A stretch of 64,000 bases of DNA from assembly GCF_017591425.1 (NCBI RefSeq), contig NW_024465663.1, positions 186,001-250,000 of the forward strand, given 5' to 3'. How positions within the stretch are numbered: position 1 is the stretch's first letter; the number at the start of each line of letters is the position of its first letter. The stretch comes from Ochotona curzoniae. Its lineage: Eukaryota; Chordata; Mammalia; Lagomorpha; Ochotonidae. Below are positions 36,501-49,730 of the stretch, piece after piece. A program made the translations under genes and the position numbers. The notes under the pieces were generated by a model. It was not told the DNA's origin and searched no databases. It saw nothing but the letters and a program-made list of their open reading frames with translations.

Positions 36501-38430
36501 CTAAGAAGTCCACATCCAGAGACAAATTCAGCGCCCAAGCCATTTCCAGCTACCATGGAAACCAAGTGCTCTGGCAGCACATATGTCTGAAAGTGGATGT
36601 GACACCTAGGGATCTCAGTGTGTTGGTGAATGGCAACTTGCCGAAGGAGCAGCACAGCTCTTCCAGTGCCAAAACGACTCCACCTGCCTCAGGAACTTCA
36701 CATACCATCAGCTTTCCTACCAGATGTCCCGCAAACCGAATTGGGTCCCATCTCGTCCAATGCCCATTGATCCAAGGTTGATGAAATCAGGCATGTTGAA
36801 CACCCACTCAAAACAAACATGTAGATACTGACTCAAGTCGCTAAGAAGTCCACATCCAGAGACAAGTTCAGCGCCCAAGCCATTTCCAGCTACCATATAA
36901 ACCAAGTGCTCTGGCAGCACATATGTCTGAAAGAGGATGTGACACCTAGGGATCTCAGTGTGTTGGTGATTGGCAACTTGCCGAAGGAGAAGCACAGCTC
37001 TTCCGGTGTCAAAATGACTCCACCTGCCTCAGGAACTTCACATACCATCAGCTTTCCTAGCAGATGTCCCGGAAACCGAGTTGGGTCCCATCTTGTCCAA
37101 TGCCCATTGAGCCCAGAATGATGAAACCAGGCATGTTAAACACTGACCCCACACAAAACAACCATGTACATCCTGATTCAAGGCGCTAAGAAGTCTACAT
37201 CCAGAGACAAGTTCAGCGCCCAAGCCATTTCCAGCTACCATGGAAACCAAGTGCTCTGGCAGCACATATGTCTGAAAGTGGATGTGACACCTAGGGATCT
37301 CAGTGTGTTGGTGAATGGCAACTTGCCGAAGGAGCAGCACAGCTCTTCCCGTGCAAAACGACTCAACCTGCCTCAGGAACTTCACATACCATCAGCTTTC
37401 CTAGCAGATGTCTCGGAAAACCCACTTGGGTCCCAACTCGTCCAATGCCCATTGAGCCCAGGATGATGATACAACCAGGCATGTTGAACACCCACCCCAC
37501 ACAAAACAAACCTGTAGATCATGACTCAAGGGACTAAGAAGTCCACATCCAGAGACAAGTTCAGCGCCCAAGCCATTTCCAGCTACCATGGAAACCAAGT
37601 GCTCTGGCAGCACATATGTCTGAAAGAGGATGTGACACCTATGATCTCAGTTTGTTCGTGAATGGCAACATGCCGAAGGAGCAGCACAGCTCTTCCAGTG
37701 CCAAACTGACTCCACCTGCCTCAGAAACTTCACATACCATCAGCTTTCCTACCAGATGTCCCAGAATCCCATTTGGGTCCCATCTCGTCCAATGCCCATT
37801 GAGCCCAGGATGATGAAATTTGCCGTGTTGAACACTGACACAAAACAACCATGTGGATCCTCACTCAAGACGCTGAGAACTCCACATCCAGAGACAAGTT
37901 CAGCGCCCAAGCCATTTCCAGCTACCATGGAAACCAAGTGCTCTGGCAGCACATATGTCTGAAAGTGGATGTGACACCTAGGGATCTCAGTGTGTTGGTG
38001 AACGGCAAATTGCCGAAGGAGCAGCACAGCTCTTCCATTGCCAAAATGACTCCACCTGCCTCAGGAACTTCACATACCATCAGCTTTCCTAGCAGATGTC
38101 CCGGAAAACTTCTTGGGTCCCATCTCGTCCAAAGCCCATTGAGCCCAGGATGATGAAACCAGGCATGTTGAACACCAACCCCACACAAACAACCATGTGG
38201 ATCCTCACTCATGGCGCTAAGAAGTCCACATCCAGAGACAAGTTCAGCGCCCAAGCCATTTCCAGCTACCATGGAAACCAAGTGCTCTGGCAGCACATAT
38301 GTCTGAAAGAGGATGTGACACCTAGGGTTCTCAGTGTGTTGGTGAATGGCAACTTGCCGAAGGAGCAGCACAGCTCTTCCAGTGCAAAACGACTCCACCT
38401 GCCTCAGGAACTTCACATAACATCAGCTTT
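33536..38430 (+). repeat. Divergent monomer zone 2 with a 4-mer repeat
   Basis: About fourteen monomers. The left part (to about 34,990) is irregular, with private changes such as CATTTTCCCCTACC near 34,498, TGTCTGATAGAG near 34,542 and GGAAAACCCACTTGG near 34,002. From about 34,990 a 4-monomer (1,362 bp) repeat is visible (GTCCCGCAAACCGA at 35,364 and 36,726; GGTGATTGGCAAC; CATGTACATCCT). The right part carries variants that feed into Block IV: AGAATCCCATTTGGG, ACCTATGATCTCAG and CATATAAACC. Confidence 0.68.
36893..36903 (+). repeat. CCATATAAACC variant of the NcoI dyad (also near 40,667, 43,750 and 48,883)
   Basis: The normal CCATGGAAACC is changed to CCATATAAACC, removing the NcoI site and the right arm of the half-A dyad. 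The four occurrences are spaced 3,774, about 3,081 and 5,135 bp apart, the local higher-order shifts. All four monomers also share GGTGATTGGCAAC, so one founder monomer was copied. Confidence 0.75.
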
Positions 38431-38439
38431 CCTAGCAGA

Positions 38440-41400
38440 TGTCCCGGAAACCGACTTGGGTCCCATCTTGTCCAATGCCCATTGAGCCCAGGATGATCAA
38501 ATCAGGCATGATGAAAACGCAGGCAAAAATACCCTGTAGATCCTGACTCAAGGGACTAAGAGGTCCACATCCAGAGACAAGTTCAGCGCCCAAGCCATTT
38601 CCAGCTTCCATGGAAACCAAGTGCTCTGGCCGCACATATATCTGAAAGTGGATGTGACACCTAGGGATCGCAGTGTGTTGGTGAATGGCAACTAGCCGAA
38701 GGAGCAGCACAGCTCTTCCAGTGCCAAAACGACTCCACCTGCCTCAGCAACTTCACATACCATCAGCTTTCATAGCAGAAGTCCCGGAAACCGACTTGGG
38801 TCCCATCTTGTCCAATGCCCATTGAGCCCACGAGGATGAAACCAGGCATTTTGAACACCCACCCCACACAAAACAACCATGTGGATCCTCACTCAAGTCG
38901 CTAAGAAGTCCACATCCAGAGACAAGTTCAGCGCCCAAGCCATTTCCAGCTACCATGGAAACCAAGTGCTCTGGCAACACATATGTCTGAAAGTGGATGT
39001 GACACCTAGGGATCTCAGTGTGTTGGTGAATGGCAACTTGCCGAAGGAGCAGCACAGCTCTTCCAGTGCCAAAACGACTCCACCTGCCTCAGGAACTTCA
39101 CATACCATCAGCTTTCCTAGCAGATGTCCCGAAAACCCACTTGGGTCCCAACATTTCCAATGCCCATTGAGGCCAGAATGATGATATCAGGAATGTTGAA
39201 CACCCTCCCCACACAAAACAAACATGTAGAACATGACTCAAGGCGCTAAGAAGTCCACATCCAGAGACAAGTTCAGCGCCCAAGCCATTTCCAGCTACCA
39301 TGGAAACCAAGTGCTCTGGCAGCACATATGTCTGAAAGTGGATGTGACACCTAGGGATCTCAGTGTGTTGGTGAATGGCAACTAGCCGAAGGAGCAGCAC
39401 AACTCGTCCAGTGCCAAAACGACTCCACCTGCCTCAGGAACTTCACATACCATCAGCTTTCCAAGCAGAAGTTCTGGAAACCCAATTGGGTCCCATCTCA
39501 TCCAATGCCCATTGAGCCCAGGATGATGAAACCAGGCTTGTTGAACACCCACCCCACACAAAACAACCATGTGGATCCTCACTCAAGGCGCTAAGAAGTC
39601 CACATCCAGAGACAAGTTCAGCGCCCAAGCCATTTCCAGCTACCATGGAAACCAAGTGCTCTGGCAGCACATATGTCTGAAAGTGGATGTGACACCTAGG
39701 GTTCTCAGTGTGTTGGTGAATGGCAACTTGCCGAAGGAGCAGGACAGGTCTTCCCGTGCAAAACGACTCCACCTGCCTCAGGAACTTCACATACCATCAG
39801 CTTTCCTAGCAGATGTCCCGGAAAATCCACTTGGGTCCCAACTCGTCCAATGCCCATTGAGCCCAGGAGGATGATATCAGGAATTTTAAACACCCACCCC
39901 ACACAAAACAAACCTGTAGATCATGACTCAAGGCACTAAGAAGTCCACATCCAGAGACAAGTTCAGCGCCCAAGCCATTTCCAGCTCCCATGGAAACCAA
40001 GTGCTCTGGCAGCACATATGTCTGAAAGAGGATGTGACACCTATGATCTCAGTTTGTTGGTGAATGGCAACTTGCCGAAGGAGCAGCACAGCTCTTCCAG
40101 TGCCAAAACGACTCCACCTGCCTCAGGAACTTCACATACCATCAGCTTTCCTACCAGATGTCCCAGAATCCCATTTGGGTGCCATCTCGTCCAATGCCCA
40201 TTGAGCCCAGGATGATGAAATTTGCCGTGTTGAACACCGACAAAAAACAACCATGTGGATCCTCACTCAAGACGCTGAGAACTCCACATCCAGAGACAAG
40301 TTCAGGGCCCAAGCCATTTCCAGCTACCATGGAAACCAAGTGCTCTGGCAACACATATGTCTGAAAGAGGATGTGACACCTAGGGTTCTCAGTGTGTTGG
40401 TGAATGGCAACTTGCCGAAGGAGCAGCACAGCTCTTCCATTGCCAAAATGACTCCACCTGCCTCAGGAACTTCACATACCATCAGCTTTCCTACCAGATG
40501 TCCCGCAAACCAACTTGGGTCCCATCTCGTCCAATGCCCATTGAGGCAAGGATGATGAAATCAGGCATGTTGAACACCCACTCAAAACAAACATGTAGAT
40601 CCTGACTCAAGTCGCTAAGAAGTCCACATCCAGAGACAAGTTCAGCGCCCAAGCCATTTCCAGCTACCATATAAACCAAGTGCTCTGGCAGCACATATGT
40701 CTGAAAGAGGATGTGACACCTAGGGATCTCAGTGTGTTGGTGATTGGCAACATGCCGAAGGAGCAGCAAAGCTCTTCCGGTGTCAAAATGACTCCACCTG
40801 CCTCAGGAACTTCACATACCATCAGCTTTCCTAGCAGATGTCCCGGAAACCGAGTTGGGTCCCATCTTGTCCAATGCCCATTGAGCCCAGAATGATGAAA
40901 CCAGGCATGTTGAACACTGACCCCACACAAAACAAACCTGTAGATCATGACTCAAGGCACTAAGAAGTCCACATCCAGAGACAAGTTCAGCGCCCAAACC
41001 ATTTCCAGCTACCATGGAAACCAAGTGCTCTGGCAGCACATATGTCTGAAAGAGGATGTGACACTTATGATCTCAGTTTGTTGGTGAATGGCAACTTGCC
41101 GAAGGAGCAGCACAGCTTTTCCAGTGCCAAACTGACTCCACCTGCCTCAGGAACTTCACATACCATCAGCTTTCCTACCAGATGTCCCAGAATCCCATTT
41201 GGGTGCCATCTCGTCCAATGCCCATTGAGCCCAGGATGATGAAATATGCCGTGTTGAACACCGACACAAAACAACCATGTGGATCCTCACTCAAGACGCT
41301 GAGAACTCCACATCCAGAGACAAGTTCAGCGCCCAAGCCATTTCCAGCTACCATGGAAACCAAGTGCTCTGGCAGCACATATGTCTGAAAGAGGATGTGA

Positions 41401-41513
41401 CACCTAGGTTTCTCAGTGTGTTGGTGAATGGCAACTTGCCGAAGGAGCAGCACAGCTCTTCCAGTGCAAAACGACTCCACCTGCCTCAGGAACCTCACAT
41501 ACCATCAGCTTTC
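38440..41513 (+). repeat. Block IV 9-mer, copy A (3,081 bp)
   Basis: Every monomer recurs 3,081 bp downstream in copy B. Markers in order are AAAATACCCTGTAG, CATAGCAGAAGTCCCGG, CAACATTTCCAATGCC, AGTTCTGGAAACCCAATTG, GGAAAATCCACTTGG, ACCTATGATCTCAG with AGAATCCCATTTGGG, CATATAAACC with GTGATTGGCAAC, and a second ACTTATGATC/AGAATCCC monomer. Mean monomer length is 342 bp because many copies carry the extra CCCAC. Private differences include a GCACATATATCTG monomer near 38,633. Confidence 0.82.
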
Positions 41514-44500
41514 CTACCAGATGTCCCGGAAACCGACTTGGGTCCCATCTTGTCCAATGCCCATTGAGCCCAGGATGATGAAATCAGGCATGATGAAAAC
41601 GCACGCAAAAATACCCTGTAGATCCTGACTCAAGGGACTAAGAGGTCCACATCCAGAGACAAGTTCAGCGCCCAAGCCATTTCCAGCTACCATGGAAACC
41701 AAGTGCTCTGGCAGCACATATGTCTGAAAGTGGATGTGACACCTAGGGATCTCAGTGTGTTGGTGAATGGCAACTTGCCGAAGGAGCAGCACAGCTCTTC
41801 CCGTGCAAAACGACTCCACCTGCCTCAGCAACTTCACATACCATCAGCTTTCATAGCAGAAGTCCCGGAAACCGACTTGGGTCCCATCTTGTCCAATGCC
41901 CATTGAGCCCACGAGGATGAAACCAGGCATGTTGAACACCCACCCCACACAAAACAACCATGTGGATCCTCACTCAAGGCGCTAAGAAGTCCACATCCAG
42001 AGACAAGTTCAGCGCCCAAGCCATTTCCAGCTACCATGGAAACCAAGTGCTCTGGCAGCACATATGTCTGAAAGTGGATGTGACACCTAGGGATCTCAGT
42101 GTGTTGGTGAATGGCAACTTGCCGAAGGAGCAGCACAGCTCTTCCAGTGCCAAAACGACTCCACCTGCCTCAGGAACTTCACATACCATCAGCTTTCCTA
42201 GCAGATGTCCCGAAATCCCACTTGGGTCCCAACATTTCCAATGCCCATTGAGCCCAGGATGATGATATCAGGAATGTTGAACACCCTCCCCACACAAAAC
42301 AAACATCTAGAACATGACTCAAGGCGCTAAGAAGTCCACATCCAGAGACAAGTTCAGCGCCCAAGCCATTTCCAGCTACCATGGAAACCAAGTGCTCTGG
42401 CAGCACATATGTCTGAAAGTGGATGTGACACCTAGGGATCTCAGTGTGTTGGTGAATGGCAACTAGCCGAAGGAGCAGCACAACTCGTCCAGTGCCAAAA
42501 CGACTCCACCTGCCTCAGGAACTTCACATACCATCAGCTTTCCAAGCAGAAGTTCTGGAAACCCAATTGGGTCCCATCTCATCCAATGCCCATTGAGCCC
42601 AGGATGATGAAACCAGGCATGTTGAACACCCACCCCACACAAAACAACCATGTGGATCCTCACTCAAGGCGCTAAGAAGTCCACATCCAGAGACAAGTTC
42701 AGCGCCCAAGCCATTTCCAGCTACCATGGAAACCAAGTGCTCTGGCAGCACATATGTCTGAAAGTGGATGTGACACCTAGGGATCTCAGTGTGTTGGTGA
42801 ATGGCAACTTGCCGAAGGAGCAGGACAGGTCTTCCCGTGCAAAACGACTCCACCTGCCTCAGGAACTTCACATACCATCAGCTTTCCTAGCAGATGTCCC
42901 GGAAAATCCACTTGGGTCCCAACTCGTCCAATGCCCATTGAGCCCAGGAGGATGATATCAGGAATTTTGAACACCCACCCCACACAAAACAAACCTGTAG
43001 ATCATGACTCAAGGCACTAAGAAGTCCACATCCAGAGACAAGTTCAGCGCCCAAGCCATTTCCAGCTCCCATGGAAACCAAGTGCTCTGGCAGCACATAT
43101 GTCTGAAAGAGGATGTGACACCTATGATCTCAGTTTGTTGGTGAATCCCAACTTGCCGAAGGAGCAGCACAGCTCTTCCAGTGCCAAAATGACTCCACCT
43201 GCCTCAGGAACTTCACATACCATCAGCTTTCCTACCAGATGTCCCAGAATCCCATTTGGGTGCCATCTCGTCCAATGACCATTGAGCCCAGGATGATGAA
43301 ATTTGCCGTGTTGAACACCGACAAAAAACAACCATGTGGATCCTCACTCAAGACGCTGAGAACTCCACATCCAGAGACAAGTTCAGGGCCCAAGCCATTT
43401 CCAACTACCATGGAAACCAAGTGCTCTGGCAGCACATATGTCTGAAAGAGGATGTGACACCTAGGGTTCTCAGTGTGTTGGTGAATGGCAACTTGCCGAA
43501 GGAGCAGCACAGCTCTTCCATTGCCAAAATGACTCCACCTGCCTCAGGAACTTCACATACCATCAGCTTTCCTACCAGATGTCCCGGAAACCGACTTGGG
43601 TCCCATCTCGTCCAATGCCCATTGAGCCAAGGATGATGAAATCAGGCATGTTGAACACCCACTCAAAACAAACATGTAGATCCTGACTCAAGTAGCAAAG
43701 AAGTCCACATCCAGAGACAAGTTCAGCGCCCAAGCCATTTCCAGCTACCATATAAACCAAGTGCTCTGGCAGCACATATGTCTGAAAGAGGATGTGACAC
43801 CTAGGGATCTCAGTGTGTTGGTGATTGGCAACATGCCGAAATAGCAGCAAAGCTCTTCCGGTGTCAAAATGACTCCACCTGCCTCAGGAACTTCACATAC
43901 CATCAGCTTTCCTAGCAGATGTCCCGGAAACCGAGTTGGGTCCCATCTTGTCCAATGCCCATTGAGCCCAGAATGATGAAACCAGGCATGTTGAACACTG
44001 ACCCCACACAAAACAAACATGTAGATCATGACTCAAGGCACTAAGAAGTCCACATCCAGAGACAAGTTCAGCGCCCAAACCATTTCCAGCTACCATGGAA
44101 ACCAAGTGCTCTGGCAGCACATATGTCTGAAAGAGGATGTGACACCTATGATCTCAGTTTGTTGGTGAATGGCAACTTGCCGAAGGAGCAGCACAGCTTT
44201 TCCAGTGCCAAAATGACTCCACCTGCCTCAGGAACTTCACATACCATCAGCTTTCCTACCAGATGTCCCAGAATGGCATTTGGGTGCCATCTCGTCCAAT
44301 GCCCATTGAGCCCAGGATGATGAAATTTGCCGTGTTGAACACCGACACAAAACAACCATGTGGATCCTCACTCAAGACGCTGAGAAGTCCACATCCAGAG
44401 ACAAGTTCAGCGCCCAAGCCATTTCCAGCTACCATGGAAACCAAGTGCTCTGGCAGCACATATGTCTGAAAGTGGATGTGACACATAGGATCTCAGTGTT

Positions 44501-44594
44501 GCTTAATGGCAAATTGCCGAAGGAGCAGCACAGCTCTTCCAGTGCCAAAACGACTCCACCTGCCTCAGGAACTTCACATACCATCAGCTTTCCT
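41514..44594 (+). repeat. Block IV 9-mer, copy B (3,081 bp)
   Basis: Directly follows copy A and matches it to about 44,465, where the last monomer switches from the AAAGAGGATGTG type to one reading ACACATAGGATC with TTGCTTAATGGC. Relative to copy A it has GGTGAATCCCAAC near 43,140, CCGAAATAGCAGC near 43,835 and AAGTAGCAAAG near 43,690. The first of these is shared with copy C. Confidence 0.82.
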
Positions 44595-46648
44595 AGCAGA
44601 TGTCCCGGAAATCGAGATGAGTATTACCTTGTGCAATGCCCATTGAGCCCAGGATGATGAAATCAGGCATGTTGAACACCCACACAAAACAACCATGTGG
44701 ATCCTCACTCAAGGCGCTAAGAAGTCCACATCCAGAGACAAGTTCAGCGCCCAAGCCATTTCCAGCTACCATGGAAACCAAGTGCTCTGGCAGCTCATAT
44801 GTCTGAAAGTGAATGTGACACCCAGGGATCTCAGTGTGTTGGTGAATGGCAACTTGCCGAAGGAGCAGCACAGCTCTTCCAGTGCCAAAACGACTCCACC
44901 TGCCTCAGGAACTTCACATACCATCAGCTTTCCTAGCAGTTGTCCCGAAAACCCACTTGGGTCCCAACATTTCCAATGCCCATTGAGGCCAGGATGATGA
45001 TATCAGGAATGTTGAACACCCTCCCCACACAAAACAAACATGTAGAACATGACTCAAGGCGCTAAGAAGTCCACATCCAGAGACAAGTTCAGCGCCCAAG
45101 CCATTTCCAGCTACCATGGAAACCAAGTGCTCTGGCAGCACATATGTCTGAAAGTGGATGTGACACCTAGGGATCTCAGTGTGTTGGTGAATGGCAACTT
45201 GTCGAAGGAGCAGCACAGGTCTTCCAGTGACAAAACGTCTCCACCTGCCTCAGGAACTTCACATACCATCAGCTTTCCTACCAGATGTCCCGGAAATTGA
45301 GTTCTGTCCCGTCTTGTCCATTGCCCATGGAGCCCAGGATGATGAAATCAGGCATGTTGAACACCCACCCCACACAAAACAACCATGTGGATCCTCACTC
45401 AAGGCGCTAAGAAGTCCACATCCAGAGACAAGTTCAGCGCCCAAGCCATTTCCAGCTACCATGGAAACCAAGTGCTCTGGCAGCACATATGTCTGAAAGT
45501 GGATGTGACACCTAGGGATCTCAGTGTGTTGGTGAATGGCAACTTGTCGAAGGCGCAGCAGAGCTCTTCCAGTGCCAAAACGACTCCACCTCCCTCAGGA
45601 ACTTCACATACCATCAGCTTTCCTACCAGATGTCCCGGAAACCCACTTGGGTCCCATCTCATCCAATGCCCATTGAGCCCAGGATGATGAAATCAGGCAT
45701 GTTGCAAACACAGCACACACAAAACAACCATGTAGATACTGACTCAAGGCACTAAGAAGTCCACATCCAGAGACAAGTTCAGTGCCCTAGCCGTTTCCAG
45801 CTACCATGGAAACCAAGTGCTCTGGCAGCACATATGTCTGAAAGTGGATGTGACACCTAGGGATCTCAGTGTGTTGGTGAATGGCAACTTGCCGAAGGAG
45901 CAGCACAGCTCTTCCAGTGCCAAAACGACTCCACCTGCCTCAGGAACTTCACATACCATCAGCTTTCCTACCAGATGTCCCGGAAACCCAGTTGTGTGCC
46001 ATATTGTCCAATGCCCATTGAGCCCAGGATGATGAAATCAGGAATGTTGAACACCCACACAAAACAACCATCTGGATCCTGAGTCAAGGCGCTAAGAAGT
46101 CCACATCCAGAGACAAGTTCAGCGCCCAAGCCATTTCCAGCTCCCATGGAAACCAAGTGCTCTGGCAGCACATATGTCTGAAAGTGGATGTGACACCTAG
46201 GGTTCTCAGTGTGTTGGTGAATGGCAACTTGCCGAAGGAGCAGCACAGCTCTTCCCGTACCAAATCGACTCCACCTGCCTCAGGAACTTCACATACCATC
46301 AGCTTTCCTACCAGATGTCCCGGAAACCGAGTTCTGTCCCATCTTGTCCAATGCCCCTTGATCCCAAAATGATGAAATTTGCCATGTTGAACACTCACAC
46401 AAAACAACCATGTGGATCCTCACTCAAGGCGCTCAGATCTCCACATCCAGAGACAAGTTCAGCGCCCAAGCCATTTCCAGCTACCATGGAAACCAAGTGC
46501 TCTGGCAGCACATATGCCTGAAAGAGGATGTGACACCCAGAGATCTCAGTGTGTTGGTGAATGGCAAATTGCCGAAGGAGCAGCACAGCTCTTTCAGTGC
46601 CAAAACGACTCCACCTGCCTCAGGAACTTCACATACCATCAGATTTCC
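44595..46648 (+). repeat. Six monomers between 9-mer copies B and C
   Basis: They do not follow the 9-mer order. Markers are CGAGATGAGTATTACC (near 44,612), AGCAGTTGTCCCG (near 44,935), AAATTGAGTTCTGTCCCG (near 45,293), GCAAACACAGCACACAC (near 45,704), CAGTTGTGTGCCATATTG (near 45,990) and GGCGCTCAGATCTCC (near 46,427). Three of these types follow copy C; the others reappear in Block V. Confidence 0.72.
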
Positions 46649-49600
46649 TAGCAGATGTCATGGAAAAAGTCTTGAGTCCCATCTTGTCCAATGCCCATTG
46701 AGCCCAGGATGATGAAATCAGGCATGATGAAAACGCACGCAAAAATACCCTGTAGATCCTGACTCAAGGGACTAAGAGGTCCACATCCAGAGACAAGTTC
46801 AGCGCCCAAGCCATTTCCAGCTACCATGGAAACCAAGTGCTCTGGCAGCACATATGTCTGAAAGTGCATGTGACACCTAGGGATCGCAGTGTGTTGGTGA
46901 ATGGCAAATTGCCGAAGGAGCAGCACAGCTCTTCCAGTCCCAAAACGACTCCACCTGCCTCAGCAACTTCACATACCATCAGCTTTCATAGCAGAAGTCC
47001 CGGAAACCGACTTGGGTCCCATCTTGTCCAATGCCCATTGAGCCCAGGATGATGAAACCAGGCATGTTGAACACCCACCCCACACAAAACAACCATGTGG
47101 ATCCTCACTCAAGGCGCTAAGAAGTCCACATCCAGAGACAAGTTCAGCGCCCAAGCCATTTCCAGCTACCATGGAAACCAAGTGCTCTGGCAGCACATAT
47201 GTCTGAAAGTGGATGTGACACCTAGGGATCTCAGTGTGTTGGTGAATGGCAACTTGCCGAAGGAGCAGCACAGCTCTTCCAGTGCCAAAACGACTCCACC
47301 TGCCTCAGGAACTTCACATACCATCAGCTTTCCTAGCAGTTGTCCCGAAAACCCACTTGGGTCCCAACATTTCCAATGCCCATTGAGGCCAGGATGATGA
47401 TATCAGGAATGTTGAACACCCTCCCCACACAAAACAAACATGTAGAACATGACTCAAGGCGCTAAGAAGTCCACATCCAGAGACAAGTTCAGCGCCCAAG
47501 CCATTTCCAGCTACCATGGAAACCAAGTGCTGTGGCAGCTCATATGTCTGAAAGTGGATGTGACACCTAGGGATCTCAGTGTGTTGGTGAATGGCAACTA
47601 GCCGAAGGAGCAGCACAACTCGTCCAGTGCCAAAACGACTCCACCTGCCTCAGGAACTTCACATACCATCAGCTTTCCAAGCAGAAGTTCTGGAAACCCA
47701 ATTGGGTCCCATCTCATCCAATGCCCATTGAGCCCAGGATGATGAAACCAGGCATGTTGAACACCCACCCCACACAAAACAACCATGTGGATCCTCACTC
47801 AAGGCGCTAAGAAGTCCACATCCAGAGACAAGTTCAGCGCCCAAGCCATTTCCAGCTACCATGGAAACCAAGTGCTCTGGCAGCACATATGTCTGAAAGT
47901 GGATGTGACACCTAGGGATCTCAGTGTGTTGGTGAATGGCAACTTGCCGAAGGAGCAGGACAGGTCTTCCCGTGCAAAACGACTCCACCTGCCTCAGGAA
48001 CTTCACATACCATCAGCTTTCCTAGCAGATGTCCCGGAAAATCCACTTGGGTCCCAACTCGTCCAATGCCCATTGAGCCCAGGAGGATGATATCAGGAAT
48101 TTTGAACACCCACCCCACACAAAACAAACCTGTAGATCATGACTCAAGGCACTGAGAAGTCCACATCCAGAGACAAGTTCAGCGCCCAAGCCATTTCCAG
48201 CTCCCATGGAAACCAAGTGCTCTGGCAGCACATATGTCTGAAAGAGGATGTGACACCTATGATCACAGTGTGTTGGTGAATCCCAACTTGCCGAAGGAGC
48301 AGCACAGCTCTTCCAGTGCCAAAATGACTCCACCTGCCTCAGGAACTTCACATACCATCAGCTTTCCTACCAGATGTCCCAGAATCCCATTTGGGTGCCA
48401 TCTCGTCCAATGCCCATTGAGCCCAGGATGATGAAATTTGCCGTGTTGAACACCGACAAAAAACAACCATGTGGATCCTCACTCAAGACGCTGAGAACTC
48501 CACATCCAGAGACAAGTTCAGGGCCCAAGCCATTTCCAGCTACCATGGAAACCAAGTGCTCTGGCAGCACATATGTCTGAAAGAGGATGTGACACCTAGG
48601 GTTCTCAGTGTGTTGGTGAATGGCAACTTGCCGAAGGAGCAGCACAGCTCTTCCAGTGCCAAAATGACTCCACCTGCCTCAGGAACTTCACATACCATCA
48701 GCTTTCCTACCAGATGTCCCGGAAACCGACTTGGGTCCCATCTCGTCCAATGCCCATTGAGCCAAGGATGATGAAATCAGGCATGTTGAACACCCACTCA
48801 AAACAAACATGTAGATCCTGACTCAAGTCGCTAAGAAGTCCACATCAAGAGACAAGTTCAGCGCCCAAGCCATTTCCAGCTACCATATAAACCAAGTGCT
48901 CTGGCAGCACATATGTCTGAAAGAGGATGTGACACATAGGGATCTCAGTGTGTTGGTGATTGGCAACATGCCGAAATAGCAGCAAAGCTCTTCCGGTGTC
49001 AAAACAACTCCAAGTGCCTCAGGAACTTCACATACCATCAGCTTTCCTAGCAGATGTCCCGGAAACCGAGTTGGGTCCCATCTTGTCCAATGCCCATTGA
49101 GCCCAGGATGATGAAACCAGGCATGTTGAACACTGACCCCACACAAAACAAACCTGTAGATCATGACTCAAGGCACTAAGAAGTCCACATCCAGAGACAA
49201 GTTCAGCGCCCAAACCATTTCCAGCTACCATGGAAACCAAGTGCTCTGGCAGCACATATGTCTGAAAGAGGATGTGACACCTATGATCTCAGTGTGTTGG
49301 TGAATGGCAACTTGCCGAAGGAGCAGCACAGCTCTTCCAGTGCCAAACTGACTCCACCTGCCTCAGGAACTTCACATACCATCAGCTTTACGACCAGATG
49401 TCCCAGAATCCCATTTGGGTGCCATCTCGTCCAATGCCCATTGAGCCCAGGATGATGAAATTTGCCGTGTTGAACACCGACACAAAACAACCATGTGGAT
49501 CCTCACTCAAGACGCTGAGAACTCCACATCCAGAGACAAGTTCAGCGCCCAAGCCATTTCCAGCTACCATGGAAACCAAGTGCTCTGGCAGCACATATGT

Positions 49601-49730
49601 CTGAAAGTGGATGTGACACATAGGATCTCAGTGTGTTGCTTAATGGCAAATTGCCGAAGGAGGAGCACAGCTCTTCCAGTGCCAAAACGACTCCACCTGC
49701 CTCAGGAACTTCACATACCATCAGCTTTCC
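46649..49730 (+). repeat. Block IV 9-mer, copy C (3,081 bp)
   Basis: It repeats copy B at a shift of 5,135 bp (15 monomers). One monomer is exceptional: near 47,335 it reads AGCAGTTGTCCCG and TTGAGGCCAGG, like the spacer monomer near 44,935, rather than the AGCAGATGTCCCGAAATCC of copy B. Other private changes are GTGCTGTGGCAGC near 47,529 and CACATCAAGAGAC near 48,841. Its last monomer carries the TAGGATCTCAG and TTGCTTAATGGC variant shared with the end of copy B. Confidence 0.8.
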
